A stretch of 64,000 nucleotides of DNA from Cinnamomum chago (Eukaryota; Streptophyta; Magnoliopsida; Laurales; Lauraceae), in NCBI GenBank assembly GCA_038049695.1, contig CP142451.1, forward strand, positions 9,112,001-9,176,000, read 5' to 3'. The notes beneath the pieces are model-generated. The model saw only the letters and a program-made list of their open reading frames with translations. It did no database searches and was not told the origin of the DNA. Shown here one piece after another: positions 11,322 to 23,700 of this stretch. The translations under genes were made by a program, and so were the position numbers. How positions within the stretch are numbered: the stretch's first letter is position 1; the number at the start of each line of letters is the position of its first letter.

Positions 11322-12202
11322 CTATGATACCCAGATACGGCAAATTACTTGCGGTACCCGTACCGATACGGTCCGATATGGATACCGGTACGAGATACCG
11401 CAAGATACGGCTTGGATACGAGGGGCCAATTTCAGGATACGGCTTGCGTTATTTTTCGACCAATATTTCGGCAGATTTTCCATTTCAGCCAATTTCTGTC
11501 TCACTCTTAGTTTGATCAAAAGGAAAACAAAGAAGAAGGGGACGAGGAGGAGGAGAGGAGGAGGAGACCCACCTGCTTTGACTGGGGCTCCAGCTTCGAC
11601 TACTTTCCATTCATACTTCGACTGTTGCTGCTTCGACCTCTAGGTGTCAAGTATTCCTCCTCCTCTTCTTCCTCCGTTCTTTTTTCTTTCTTTATTTCTT
11701 TCTTCTTCTTTCTTCGTTTTTTTTCTCATTCGTTCGTGCCCTAGAGATGCCAACAAAAGGGGAGAAAGAATCCATCGCCCTTATAAACGAGTATGGGCCC
11801 GTTGGGCATGTTTTGTTTCTTTCTTTTTTTAATGTTAGGCTATTGAGCCCGTCAACCACTCAGCCTATTTTTCTTTTCTTCTCTTTTTAATGTTGGGCTA
11901 CTGATCCAATCAGCCACTCGGCCCACTTTTCTTTTTTTCTCTGTTTTCTATGCTGAGATATTGTATTGTGAGGCCCACCTCATTGAAAATTTGAAACAAA
12001 CTGTGGACCTTGTAATATTTGAGCTCTAAATAGAGATAAAATAAGCATTCCACCTAAAATAAATCCCTAACCAAATATTTATATTTATATATTTCTAGGA
12101 ATGTCGTACCCGTATCCGTATCCTAAAATTTTGAAGTTGACATATCGGACGCTCGTTCCCGTGTCCCGTATCCGTACCCGTGTCCGTATCCGGGCATCAT
12201 AG
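11322..12202 (+). mobile_element. Non-autonomous hAT transposon, 881 bp
   Basis: A perfect 8-bp direct repeat GTTTGAAG (11314-11321 and 12203-12210) brackets terminal inverted repeats CTATGATACCCAGATACGG and CTATGATGCCCGGATACGG (right end, reverse complement). Subterminal GATACGG / CCGTATCC repeats are abundant at both ends. The interior is pyrimidine-rich with no transposase. A stretch containing CATTCGTTCGT is shared with the leader of the hAT element at 10120-11113, suggesting kinship. Confidence 0.9.
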
Positions 12203-12210
12203 GTTTGAAG

Positions 12211-12574
12211 GTTCAAGAATTTGGGGACAGTGGATTTGGGTTTTTAAAGGGTAGTGATAATGAGGCATTGGAGAGGTGGGATTTGGTTGGTTGGGGATTG
12301 AAAGGGTTGGATGCAGGTTTTAGGTTAAAGGTTTAAGAGTTTGGAAGTAGGGTGTCGATAGGGTTACAAATGTATAACAGTATAAGCCAGTGGGATTAGG
12401 TAGCAGGATTGAAGAGGTTAGGGATGGTGGTTTAGGGTTGATGGGGGATTTGAAGGTGAGGGTTAAAATGAAGAAATAGGCAGTAGATGATGAATCGAAA
12501 AATAAAACAACGAATGTAATACCACTAAGAAGTGAGTCCTGACTCCAGAGTACCTGAGCAGGGATGGATCGTTT
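12211..12574. other. Unassigned intergenic DNA
   Basis: G-rich on the plus strand with short imperfect repeats of the GGTTNAGGG type. No convincing reading frame or element ends. Confidence 0.4.
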
Positions 12575-12586
12575 GCTCTGATACCA
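12575..12586 (-). other. Primer-binding-site-like motif (tRNA-iMet)
   Basis: The minus strand reads TGGTATCAGAGC exactly, the standard primer site of plant Copia elements. It lies at the edge of the duplicated block that follows, hinting that this block is LTR-derived. No gag-pol is seen next to it. Confidence 0.5.
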
Positions 12587-12599
12587 AACTACTGCAGCA

Positions 12600-13985
12600 C
12601 CAATCCCAGTACGAAATAGGCAAAACTACTAAATAGGGCAGACCAAAAGAATTCCAAGAGAGATAGACCAAGCTCCTGAATAGGGCTGGCCAAATCCTCA
12701 AAGGATTCACACACACACACAAAGAAAATTCTTTTTTGAAGTAATGAAGGGAAAAAAAAAAAAACTTAACACCCGACAGTAATATTAAAATAACGATACC
12801 ATGTTGAGGTTGAACTTGACTAAAAAGTTCTAATGCTTATTGGATAATTAGGGAAACCCAATGGATAGAATGCCTACAGTTATCACAACTCCTACTCCAA
12901 CATCATACCGATAACTCCCATGGCAACATTGATCATCAATCTCACAATATTCACCACCACACAAATACTGTTGTGGGCCCCACACATTGTTCAGTATAAT
13001 GATTTCAATTTGGATACCACACTAAAACTTCCACTTTAAAGTTCAAACTCCAAGAGTTCTTGCATATATGCTTTTGGTCAAGTTGATGAATGATGATTTC
13101 CAAAGGCCCCCCATGTGATTCCTTGGTTCTACAGGCAAATACAAGCATTGGCATCCTATTGCGTAGGTTGCCTAAAAGAATCTAACAGATGTACCCTTGC
13201 TTTCTATGAAAATTATTGGCATATGATGGCATGTAGAATAGTTGTTGCTGAGAGCTTCTATAAAATTGAGATACGGAATATCATCAACTTAGTACAACAG
13301 TAGGGGATAAATAATTAAGAAAATTTAATCACAAAATTGTAAATCGAAAATTATAAAAGGCAAGACTCCTAAATAGGGGCAGGCCAAAAGAATTCCAAGA
13401 GAGAGATAGGCCAAGCTCCTGAATAGGGCTGGCCGCCGAATCCTCAAAGGATCACACACACACACACACACACAAAAAAAAAAAGCAACCACAATCAAAG
13501 AGAAATGGAAAATTCTTTTTTGAAGCAATGAAGAAAAAAAATAACCTTAACACCTGACAGTAATATTAAAATAACAAACCAAAAACAATAATATTAACTA
13601 AGGTTTCGATACCACGTTGAGGTTGAACTTGACTCAAAAGAGTTCTGGTATATATGCTTTTGGTCGAGTTGATGAATGATGATTCCAAAGCGCCCCCCCC
13701 CGCCCCCCCCCCCCAAAATAAAAAAAAATGTGATTCCTATGTTCTAGGAGCAAATGCTAGTATTAGCATCCTACTGCGCAGGTTGCCTAAAAGAATGTAA
13801 CAGATGTACCCTTGCTTTTTTATGAAAATTGATGGCATATGATGGCATGTAGAATAGTTGCTGCTGAGAGCTTAATAAAACTGAGATACAGGATATCATC
13901 AACTTATTACAACAGTAGGGGATAAATAATTAAGAAATTTTAATCACAAAATTATAAATCAAAAATTATAAAACCAGTTTATAAA
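12600..13985. repeat. Tandem duplication of a 0.6-0.75 kb unit
   Basis: Copy 1 (about 12600-13345) and copy 2 (about 13350-13985) share the same succession of segments: a GACC/GGCC-AAAAGAATTCC block, a CA microsatellite, a TTCTTTTTTGAAG block, TTGAGGTTGAACTTGACT, TTGATGAATGATGAT, and a 3' block ending in ACAACAGTAGGGGATAAAT. Copy 1 holds about 225 bp (about 12830-13055) that copy 2 lacks. Identity is high but clearly not complete, so the duplication is not recent. Copy 2 has a C-rich tract at 13691-13714. Confidence 0.85.
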
Positions 13986-14141
13986 TTTTTCGCAAAAAAA
14001 TAATAATAATAAACATTTATTACTCAGGATGTCACATTGCAAAGAATTAACTGATGCCAAAGAATAAAGCAACATCAGATTATGAAGAGTTCATGTTTGC
14101 AATTCGAAATTTAAATTAAATAACAAAATCCAACATTTTAC

Positions 14142-16519
14142 CTGCACCTTATCACTTCCCAGAAAACGTGTGATTCTTCCAGACCAATAGCAACCCTCGT
14201 ACCACCAATCAACTAAATCACCCACCTTCCATTCATCAACAACTATTGCTATTACTCCAGATATATTATGAAGATTGACCATTTGGCTCTCACTGTAATG
14301 AGGAGGAAAGCAAGGGCGCAACATCAAGTGCGATTTCTTCTCATGTGGGGCAGAAAGCCTATCATATTTATTCTTCTGATATAATTTTGTGCATCTTAGT
14401 TCTGCAAAAAATGCCAAGACATAGGACATCAAATAATCAGAAAGAGAAGAAAATCTCAACCAGATGAAACAAGATCTTATGCTATAAAAAAAATAAAAAG
14501 TAAAAACACTCAGAGTGCTGCTTGGCCTTCTTTTTTACCTTTGGGCCCCATTTTTCAATCCAAAACAATCCTCACCAGATAGATAACAAAATTTTGGCAT
14601 AAGAAAGGAAATCCAAGCAAAGCTCACATGTAAAAGTTTCTCAATCCATATGATCTCTTCACCACACCTGCTAAAGTGGAAACTTGGCTTTTGCACAGGT
14701 GCAAAAAAAAAAAAAAAAGAGGTCCGAGAGTTTGGAAAATATTTCCCACTTGAAAATACCTATCCAAAATAATGCCACAAGCCTCCACATGAATCTTATT
14801 CCATGGATTTGTATAAAGCCTCAAGACGCAGAAACTGAAAACAGAGCCCATCTAATACTAGCCATCCATGCATTCCAGCAATGGTTCCATCCTCATCACA
14901 GCAAGAATTTGGAAACAACTAAAACAAACCTTCCCGCTTCTGCACATCCCTTCTATTCATGGGTACTTTAAACCAAAGCGGAAACTCCAATGAGACAAGT
15001 CATCCAATGTAATGAAGGAATTGTCTTAGAACAGAAGTCCCAAAATCCTCTCAAAACTCATCATACAACCAACACTTTGGGCTTGTTTGTGCAGCAAGAG
15101 GATTCCATCCTCCGTGGATTTCTCTTTCCATGGGAAAGAGGAATCCTGCAGTCCTTCCCCTGCCATAGGAAATTGAAATCCTCTATCAAGGAAAATTAGC
15201 CCTTCTCCGTGAGGAAAATGCGTCGCACCAAACAACAAACTATTCTGATTTTCCTCTCCTCTCCATTGTGGAATTCTCCCGTCATATCCTTACGGATGAG
15301 TTATAATTCCTATAAATAGGTTTTAACAGAAAAATACTAAACCCAATTCCATTTTATTTACAGAACAGTCTTATTAGCATGTAAAAGTCTAAAATGCTCT
15401 TTTAACTTCCAATTGAATTATGAGAACTTTTAGTTAAATCAAATTAATAAGAAAAGCACTCTAAGAATTTAGGAAAATACATGCCTATCCATGAGATTGG
15501 ACATGTGGACATAAGTGGGTCAATTGTGCCACTTTTAATCGGTGCATGATCCACCATGGGCCCACACTTGCTTTGTGGGCCTTTTACTCTATTTAGATCC
15601 AATTAGAGATCCCAAATCCTAATGTAAATCAGCACTCTCCATAAGCTCAAATAGAGTTGTACATTCTGTCCACATGACCCATGGTCATCAAGCAATCTTC
15701 CAACACCAGAGTCCCGTGGATGAAGGGTCCAACAGCAGTCACCCTCCAAATTCTGAAGAAGAGGAGGAGGAGGAAGAAGAGGAGGAGCAGGAGGCAGTTG
15801 ATCTTGACCATTTGAATTACATAAAATCACCAAATTGTCTAAATATGAACCCATTGCCTCAATCAAGATGATCAATGACCAATATGGCCACAGTGGTGAT
15901 CCAATCTTTATTGATGCAGCCTACTTTACTCCCTTTTATTATTGTATTATGCTTTCTGAGCTCATTAGGTGTAACAACCTTGAAAGTGCAGTTTCATGTA
16001 TCATGCAAAAGATGACATTAATTACCAGTTAGACAGACTTATTGGGAGATGTAAGAACACTGTAAAAGATTTCATGTTATATTCAAAATCTACATTATCT
16101 GGGAAAAAACTATGGCATAAATCACTTGAAAGATAAATCAAAATCTATAAATAAGATTCCCTAGCATCAAATATAGCAAAATAAATGCAGGCTTACTCTC
16201 ATCTGGAAAGTCAAAATACTCCAAGGTATGCATAAACTGTCCGTTTTTTAACTTTATCTCCTTTATCTGGTAAAAAATAAAAAATAAAATTTGCATAAGG
16301 GCAACTAAAACACAAGGTATAGAAATCATTCACAGCCAAAATGAATACACAGTTTGTTAACAGCAGGTCAATCTTCTATGACAGATTTGAGATTCTAAAT
16401 TGAACTGTAAGTTCTAGAGCTACCTTGCATCGGAACCATGCAGCACGAAAACCAGGAATGAAGGATCTGGACTCAGCTAGTTGACCAACCTTAAAGGGCA
16501 GGCGAGGATTTTTGTCCAT
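14142..16519 (-). CDS. Agenet (plant Tudor-like) domain protein, 5' exons only
   Basis: Three minus-strand exons join in phase: 16519-16424 (ATG at 16519), 16266-16197 and 14401-14142, all with GT-AG borders. They encode 142 residues. One Agenet-type module starts at FKVGQLAESRSFIPGFRAAWF and a second at WKVGDLVDWWYEGCYWSG; the second has the Trp/Tyr cluster expected of Tudor-like folds. Agenet proteins are nuclear and thought to bind modified histones or to link chromatin with transcription. The last exon ends with a good donor (CAG/GTAAAA at 14142/14141), so the gene should go on. No next exon is visible between 14140 and 9860, where transposons have accumulated. It is either truncated or continues after a very long intron. 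Expression is unknown. Confidence 0.72.
15077..15239. mobile_element. Possible MITE in an Agenet-gene intron
   Basis: About 160 bp with loosely inverted ends (TTGTTTGTGC left, and TTGTTTGGTGCG as reverse complement of the right end) and internal complementary AGGATTCC / GGAAATCCT segments. No clear target duplication. Confidence 0.3.
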
Positions 16520-17112
16520 TGTGATCCATCCAATAATGTTATACCACAAAAGAGTTCAATACAAACATCTCTCTAAGAAAGAGAGAACGGAACCTCCTAC
16601 AAGAAAAATATCTGGTTGATAATGGAAGACAACAAAACAAATTAGAAAAGATTTCTCTCCAATAACTAAACATTTCATACGCAGAAACTAACAGTTGAAA
16701 GTGTCCAAAACCATTTCAAATAAATGTCCAAAAAACTTGCAACAATCTAATTGAGCTTCTACATCGAAGAGCAGAGGAAATCCCCAAACAACATAGAGGA
16801 AAAAAATTATTTTTTCCGTTCACAAATTATGAAGTCCTTTTTATTTGACAATAAAAAGGATCAGAGGTGCACTGCAGTGCAACTTCATACTCTTGTGCGA
16901 GGCATCATTAATCCAGTATTTCCAATTAACCATGTCCATACCCGAACTCAAACGCTCTGTACATAATTTCGAATAAAAAAAGAACATGTCGACTGGTACT
17001 TATGAACAGAGAGACTCTAACCCCTTTAGAATGTTTGAACCTGATGATTTTATTGACAAGTTGAGCAAACAAAGAAAACAGAGTTTTCAGAGTGACTGGC
17101 TGATTTTGTGTG

Positions 17113-17115
<3 letters not shown>

Positions 17116-17150
<35 letters not shown>
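17116..17150. repeat. (GA)n microsatellite
   Basis: Uninterrupted GA dinucleotide run. Confidence 0.95.
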
Positions 17151-17155
<5 letters not shown>

Positions 17156-17770
17156 ATAGGTTAATAAAACTCAAGAAGGTAAGGTTTTACACATCTTATT
17201 GCGAAAATAACTTCTCTGGACATTATATGGGGAAAATTACTTTTTTCCTTTTACCATTCAAAAAACACTTGTTTTTTGAATGAAATCAAAAAAAAAAAAA
17301 AAAAAAAAGTTTTTTTGAATGAATAATTGTAACCGCTTGGTACTAGGGGTCTCATGATTCATCACAGTGACCTCTAAGTTGCCAAGATTCAAGCCACCGC
17401 AAGTGTTAACTTGCACCGACTCTTCACCAGTTTCCAAACATCCACTATGACACAGAATTGTGAGAGTGGGAAGTGCAAAGATTCCGAAAGGAATCCAAAG
17501 GGGCCGCACAGCTCAATTGTCCACACCCACGAAATGGCACAAAACGTGAAGACATCTTTGATGCACAATGTGGTGGCAAGAGTGACACCTCTTTGATGGA
17601 TCGAAGAGAATGCTGATTCCCATCCTTGTTCATTCTAGTTTCAAAAGGAAATTGTTTCTATCAAGCCAAATTTCGTTCTGATTAGATTCTTGAATTAAAC
17701 TTTTCTCTATCACTCACACCCAAAGTCTGAAATCTTTTTTTTTAACACATGTAAAAATATCTATCTCAGA

Positions 17771-18099
17771 GGCCTGTTCGTTTGCATGGAATTGAATTCC
17801 TTGGTATCCGTGGTAAAAACGGTTCCGACAAAAAGGATTATACAAAAAGGATTATCAAAGTGGTGAAAAGCAAAGGACGTAAGGTGGAGAAGTAGCCAAG
17901 ACTCAAACTTTCCTAGGTTTTGATTTACTCGAGTCATAGCTTCGTATTCATTTACCATCTCCGCTGAATTAATTTCCCATTAAAAAGAGATTATTCGATG
18001 GCCATCTACAGATCTTCACTTTCGTTTCTTCAGTTTTAGTTACTTTCACAAATGCATTTCTTAGAATTCCTAGGAATCGAATTCCATTCAAACACCACC
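17771..18099. mobile_element. Possible MITE, about 329 bp
   Basis: The left end (GGCCTGTTCGTTTGCATGG) and the reverse complement of the right end (GGTGGTGTTTGAATGG) can be aligned over about 30 bp, both continuing into GAATT-rich sequence. No convincing target duplication, so the family is not assigned. Confidence 0.35.
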
Positions 18100-20400
18100 T
18101 TACAATGGTTTCTTTTCTCGACCGCTTGTTTCCAAAAAAAAAAAGAATCCCTACAACCCTAGAAGATAAGATACACTCGAGCCAAACAGACAACAATATA
18201 TAATGATGAAGTCACACAAAAATACGAACCCATAAAATAAACGCACCTTTTGGAGGGTATCACTATCACCACACCCTTGTAACTCATTACCCAGATTTAA
18301 AACACCAATGCATTGCATACTCATATAAACACCAACAGAAATCTCCTATCCGCTTCTTTCTGATTTCTGTGTGTGTGTGAGAGAGAGAGAGATTAGAATG
18401 AAATGAAGTATAACTTTATAAGCCAAATGCCATTTCAAGTCGAATGAACGGCCATTGCTGAGAGTCCCGCTAAAGCTGGTAGAACCCTAGCGCATTTGCA
18501 GTTGGGACCACCGACAGACTTATATCTGTCTTTGAATTTGTAGGACGGCTGGATTGGAGTCTATCCAGTGGTAGTGGGCCTTTTGTCATGCTGATGCAAA
18601 GCCGGTGGGCCAATGCAACTACACTTGTGGCCCATATTTTGGGGTCTATATGTAAAACATATTTTCTAAAGAGAAAAAGGATTTTTAGAAATCAAGAAGG
18701 TGTCATATGTAAAATTCATAAAAAAAATTCTAAAGAGAAAAGGGATTTTTAGAAAATTTGGAAGGGCTATATGTAAAAATCATAAAATCTTCTAAAAAGG
18801 GGATTTTCAGAAATTATGGGAGAGCCATGACCGCCTCCTAGTACCTCGTGCTTATTGGATGCATCTAATGTGGTGCTCAGGTGAATATCATCCCTGTTTT
18901 TTTATGTATTTGGATGTTACATGGGAGAGAGATTTAGAGTTGAAAATTAATAAAATGTTATTTGTCTTGGATTTTACTTATCATTGTGAGACTTTATTTT
19001 ACATGAGTTTCACTTTCGGTATGCTCATCCTTTATTATTAGGGTCTGTTTGGCAAATTACCATGAAAGTAAAAGTGATGTAAAGCATTAAATAAAGAGTG
19101 AATAAAACATAAGAAAAATATGATGGTATTTTATCTTTACCATATTGGTACGGAATCTCTTCGACTATTTGTGTAAAATGTTCGTGTTTTTCAATTAGTG
19201 GAGAAAGGAGGTTGTTTTTCTTACTTTATTTATAAAAAAAAAACAAAAAGAAGTGAATTTTGAAAATATGTTCTTTTGATGTGATCCCTTGTATGAAAAA
19301 TAGAGGCTTTTCATTACTTTTATTAACCTAATAAATTGCCAAATGAGGTAGAGCCAATCCTTCCCTTGAGTTTGCATCATATGCATGGTCCCAGCTCACC
19401 CCAATAGTAATTGTGCTAAAAACTCAGGGCACATGGTCAGCCCACAGGTGGTAAAGATTTGCCAATATCCAACCCAAAGAGTGGCACTGGGCCTCTGACT
19501 CATTGAGAGATCTACTATTCTTGATAACCTTTTTTTTTCTTGAAAGCCTCGATTTTCTTTCTGGGGTCTTCTGGCTGAAATCAAATTGAATAAAAAATTT
19601 GGATTTTCGTATGTAAATCAAACGTATAGATTAGGATTATGCATGTGGACATCTGTAAATCTTACCTTGTAAAAAATTTATGCCCATTTTCCATACTCTA
19701 TACTGCTAGTGAGACCAATTATATAAAGACATTCAAGCAAATACAAATACTCATCCTAAGATGCTGCTTAGTCAGTCAGGAACATATGTAGTGTGAATAA
19801 GCGTGTGAATTTGGATCCCCTTATTAAGGGGGGAAATTTACAAACCCTCTCCCACAATCCTTACAACTGCACTACCAGCCGAGCTAATATAGCGGAAAGA
19901 AAACCCTCTCGAATGACTTGGAATCCAGCGGATCACTATTTTCGATTTAAAAAAAAAAAAAAAAAAAAAAAACACTCCAAAGGCATAGGTAATTTGTGAT
20001 CAAGGGTGAAAAAAATTAATAATAATAACCCCAATGAAGCCATGAAACAAAGGTAATGAAACTAACATTCCAAATGGACAAAGAAAGTCTTTTCTCATTA
20101 CCCATTTGATTGCCTTAGATCATAGAGCATCTTATAGAACCAATACACCAACCATAATGTCATACTTCTAAGCTGGCTATTTGTGTCCTCTGGTTACCTC
20201 TAATTGATCTTTTCAAAAAACAAAGGCCCCCCCAAGAACAAGCAAATAAGATTATCAAAATGCAGAACCTGTAGCTTACAACGAGTTACCTGCACTGAAG
20301 GTAGCAGATCCAACACACTACAACTGTCAAATGCACAATACAACTTGGAAGGAAAGGAATAACTAGACACTAGTTTGGAAAGATTCACTCTCTCTCCGAG

Positions 20401-20739
20401 TAAGGAATATTAGCCACATAGAACTGCTATTCTACACTGTTGAACATCCATCTTCACAGGATGGAGCCCCAACGCTAACAGAAAACAGCAGAGAATCGTT
20501 AAAGCTACAGATGAAATGGTTATATAATACACAACAGACACTCACAGTATTAAGGTCATGTAATTCTAGTCACATGTTCGGTCAAATCTATACAGATATG
20601 ACAGTGGAATTCACCATTTTACAAGCATAAAAATGAATGATTTGCATCACCATCCAAGAATTTGCACTTCACATACTCAAAACCCAACGACCTGCCAACA
20701 GAAAGAGCCCTATAGAAGCCTCGGGAATAACAGAAAATT
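20401..20739 (-). other. Presumed 3' UTR of AUG3
   Basis: Non-coding sequence directly after the stop codon. No canonical AATAAA was pinned down, and the UTR end is not determined. Confidence 0.4.
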
Positions 20740-23700
20740 CTAAACTTGCAAGGCATTGACTCGAGCAGTAAGTTCTTTAACTTGGTTCCTTAGGCGGTCA
20801 GGATTGCAGAAGAAATCAACAAAGACCTGCCTTTCTCTCCCAACCTCATGTGGATGGTGCTTCACAATCTGCATCAGATTTTATGTAAAAAAATTTATGA
20901 ATGGACGGATTTATGTAAACTAAGCACTAACAAATATCACAAGCATGACAATGTAAATCCTACCTGACAACTGGAGAGAAACTAAAGTGGCACCATTTGT
21001 ATTTTTTATTTCTTTCCTTTTTTAAGAATGAATGGCACGTTTGTGTAATGTGTTGTCAGTGGACGAGGAAAGAACAAGCGGTCAGGTTATCTACAGACTT
21101 GATTTTTCCTCATTTGGTACAGATAGTTTTCCGTGGTGAAAAGTGTCTTTCTTGGCATGATTTCCTGCGGATCCATGGAAAAGCCTCTCTGATGGGGGGT
21201 ATAGGAAAGTTCGAGTGTTTCTCAAGAACGCGGAAACTACATAAATGTGCCCAAAGACAGCATCAAATACAAATCACCTATATAATAGAGTGAGGAAAAA
21301 TAAAGATTGGGATGATACTAGAATCAACCATCCATCAAGGAGAGAAGTGATAGAAGCATCGAATTAAACCCTGATTTTCGGTGTTTGACTTGATAGCCAC
21401 TGAAACTGGTACAACTCCTTTCTTTTCTTTTTTAATGGTAAAAACTGGTACAACTCGACAGAGACACTTGACTCAATAAGTACCAGCACCCCTATGACTC
21501 TGTCTGGCTGTCTCAGTACCAACTAGGATTTGATCAATTGATTTCATAATAGAATACAGAAGCTAAGACATGTCTCTTCCATCATATAACATGATCATCC
21601 TTCTGCCTCATTTGGCCACCTAGCTGCCAAAGAAGTTACTTGCCTTGGCAGATGAAAAGCGGCATTTACAAATTACAACCACACTATCCACATATCACTA
21701 CATACTGCACTAAAGCGGGCACACAATGGAAGACATAAAAGTAATGCGTCACTCTGGGACCTACATAAGTATTTCCTTTCTGACTGCTAGTGAGAAGATA
21801 TAAATGATAACAGTCATATCTTCTGGATTTTTTGGGTACGTGTATTTGACATGGCAATACTTCCAGAAAACTGAAATTTCTGCACAAAGTTCCGACAACA
21901 GAAAAGAAGCTTGCAAAAGAAGACAAACAGAGTAACAGAAAGCAAGAGATACCTCAGCCTTTTCACGATGTGCACGTGTCACCTCTTCAACTGCAGCAGA
22001 GAGTTGCGCATTGATCTTTTCCATTTCGGCAAGCTCTTTCATTAGTGGCTGGTAGATATCAACAGTTGAAGGGTCAAATACATTTCATTTTAGAAAATCC
22101 ACCGGAGAAAAGCACAAAAGAGAAAAGAAACATACAATAAAGACACTATTATGGCATCATAAGGTGCTGAGAAAGTTAAAATAATGAATTATAAAAAGAA
22201 ATATCTAAACTAAGTTGTGCTGATCAAGAGGCCGTCTGTAGCATATTTTAAAATAAGGAAGCTACAAGGTGGTTGTCTTATCATATTTGCAACTTTATAA
22301 ACTTTGTTGAATCAAAGCACCAAAAATTATAAGAGTTTGCTTTCTTCCTTTTCTTTTCTTTTTTTCTATTTGCTGCCATACTGGCCAGTGGGTGGTTAAA
22401 GTGTATCAGGGGCCACCATAATGAGCTTCAACCTCATACCTCTCCATGATGGAGGGTACAGGTTACCTTCATCCCAAGCACAGGTTGGAAAATTAGTACG
22501 GAGATTGGTTTCAAGACTTGAACGGGAGAATAAAGAGAATCAAATTTAAATCTCCTCGAAAACTATGACCTTCCAAGAAGAAATACTTCATATTTTACTG
22601 TGTAAACAGATGAAAACTGAGAACTATATTAATAGAGAGAAATCATAATATACAGCATGCCGTATCATAATTTTTTATACAACCCAGTGGAATCCATACA
22701 ATAACCATCTTTTTTGAAGTGATGAAGTGAAATCACAACAGCCCCAACACCCCCCCACCCCCCCCACCCCCCCAAAATTATCCGTCAAGTATCATATAAT
22801 TATTTAATTCAACCCTACATCAAAAGTAGGCTCAGTGTTTTTCTGGGATGTGTCACAGGTCACAACTGTCTGTAGACAACTAAGACAAGCGTATAATCAT
22901 TCCCCAAATAAATAAATAAATAAATCATGATAATTGTGGACAGTATCCTGAAAACCCTTCTCCGTGTATAGCCCTTTGAACACTTGATGCACACTGTACC
23001 ACCCTAAAGATGTGGAGTGAACAAGGTTTAACAAATAACCACACTAGAAAAGTCAAAACATGCTGCTTCCAGTTACTGCTAAAATACAAGTGATGTACAT
23101 GGAAAATGACTCTGGGTTATTACCCGTCTTATTGTCAGGCACATGCTTATTTTGTTGCATTTAAATTTTCATCTCAGATACATCAGAATATGTATCAAAC
23201 CAATAGTATGATAAAGAGGGAAAAGAAAAAAAGCTTCATGTTAAACTAGCAATCAACACTATTTGATGCTATGGTTTCAAGAAACATATATTGCCCCCTC
23301 CTCAGGGGATGCTCATAATATATTTTGAGTAATACCGAATGATAGATAGCAAAACAAGCAGAAAAGGGCCGTATAAAATAAGAGACTGGAGAAGTGTGTA
23401 CCCAAGGCGTCAATATCGGCTGTGCAGTTGTTGATGATGCAAATAGCAGCTGCTGCAAACTCTGAATAAGGGCGCACCTGATCAGAACAAAAAATAAGAA
23501 CATCAAATAGTTGTGTTGAATTTGAAATTTGCCAATATCGCAAAAACAAAGTATTGCATTGGTAAAATAGAGAAAGAAGGGACTAAAAAGTTGATGCGGT
23601 TAAGAAACGCTGCACAGTCATCATCATTTAAGTTGACATAGCTCATTAAATGAGCCAGACCAGAACATAGAATGGTTCTCAAGATCACACAGTTTAACAA

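Larger units (their letters stand above)
16520..20400. other. Intergenic region between the Agenet gene and AUG3
   Basis: No coding sequence found. It contains a GA microsatellite (17116-17150), poly-A tracts (17288-17308, 19950-19971), a possible MITE (17771-18099) and AT-rich DNA. The promoter of the Agenet gene should lie here, but no element can be assigned to it. Confidence 0.5.

Noticed and set aside
15674-15871. Frame with a poly-Glu run
   Set aside because: Translation of a GAG/GGA microsatellite in an Agenet-gene intron.
22740-22780. C-rich interrupted run as a quadruplex or telomere-like array
   Set aside because: Irregular C runs separated by single A, no telomere unit; treated as low complexity.
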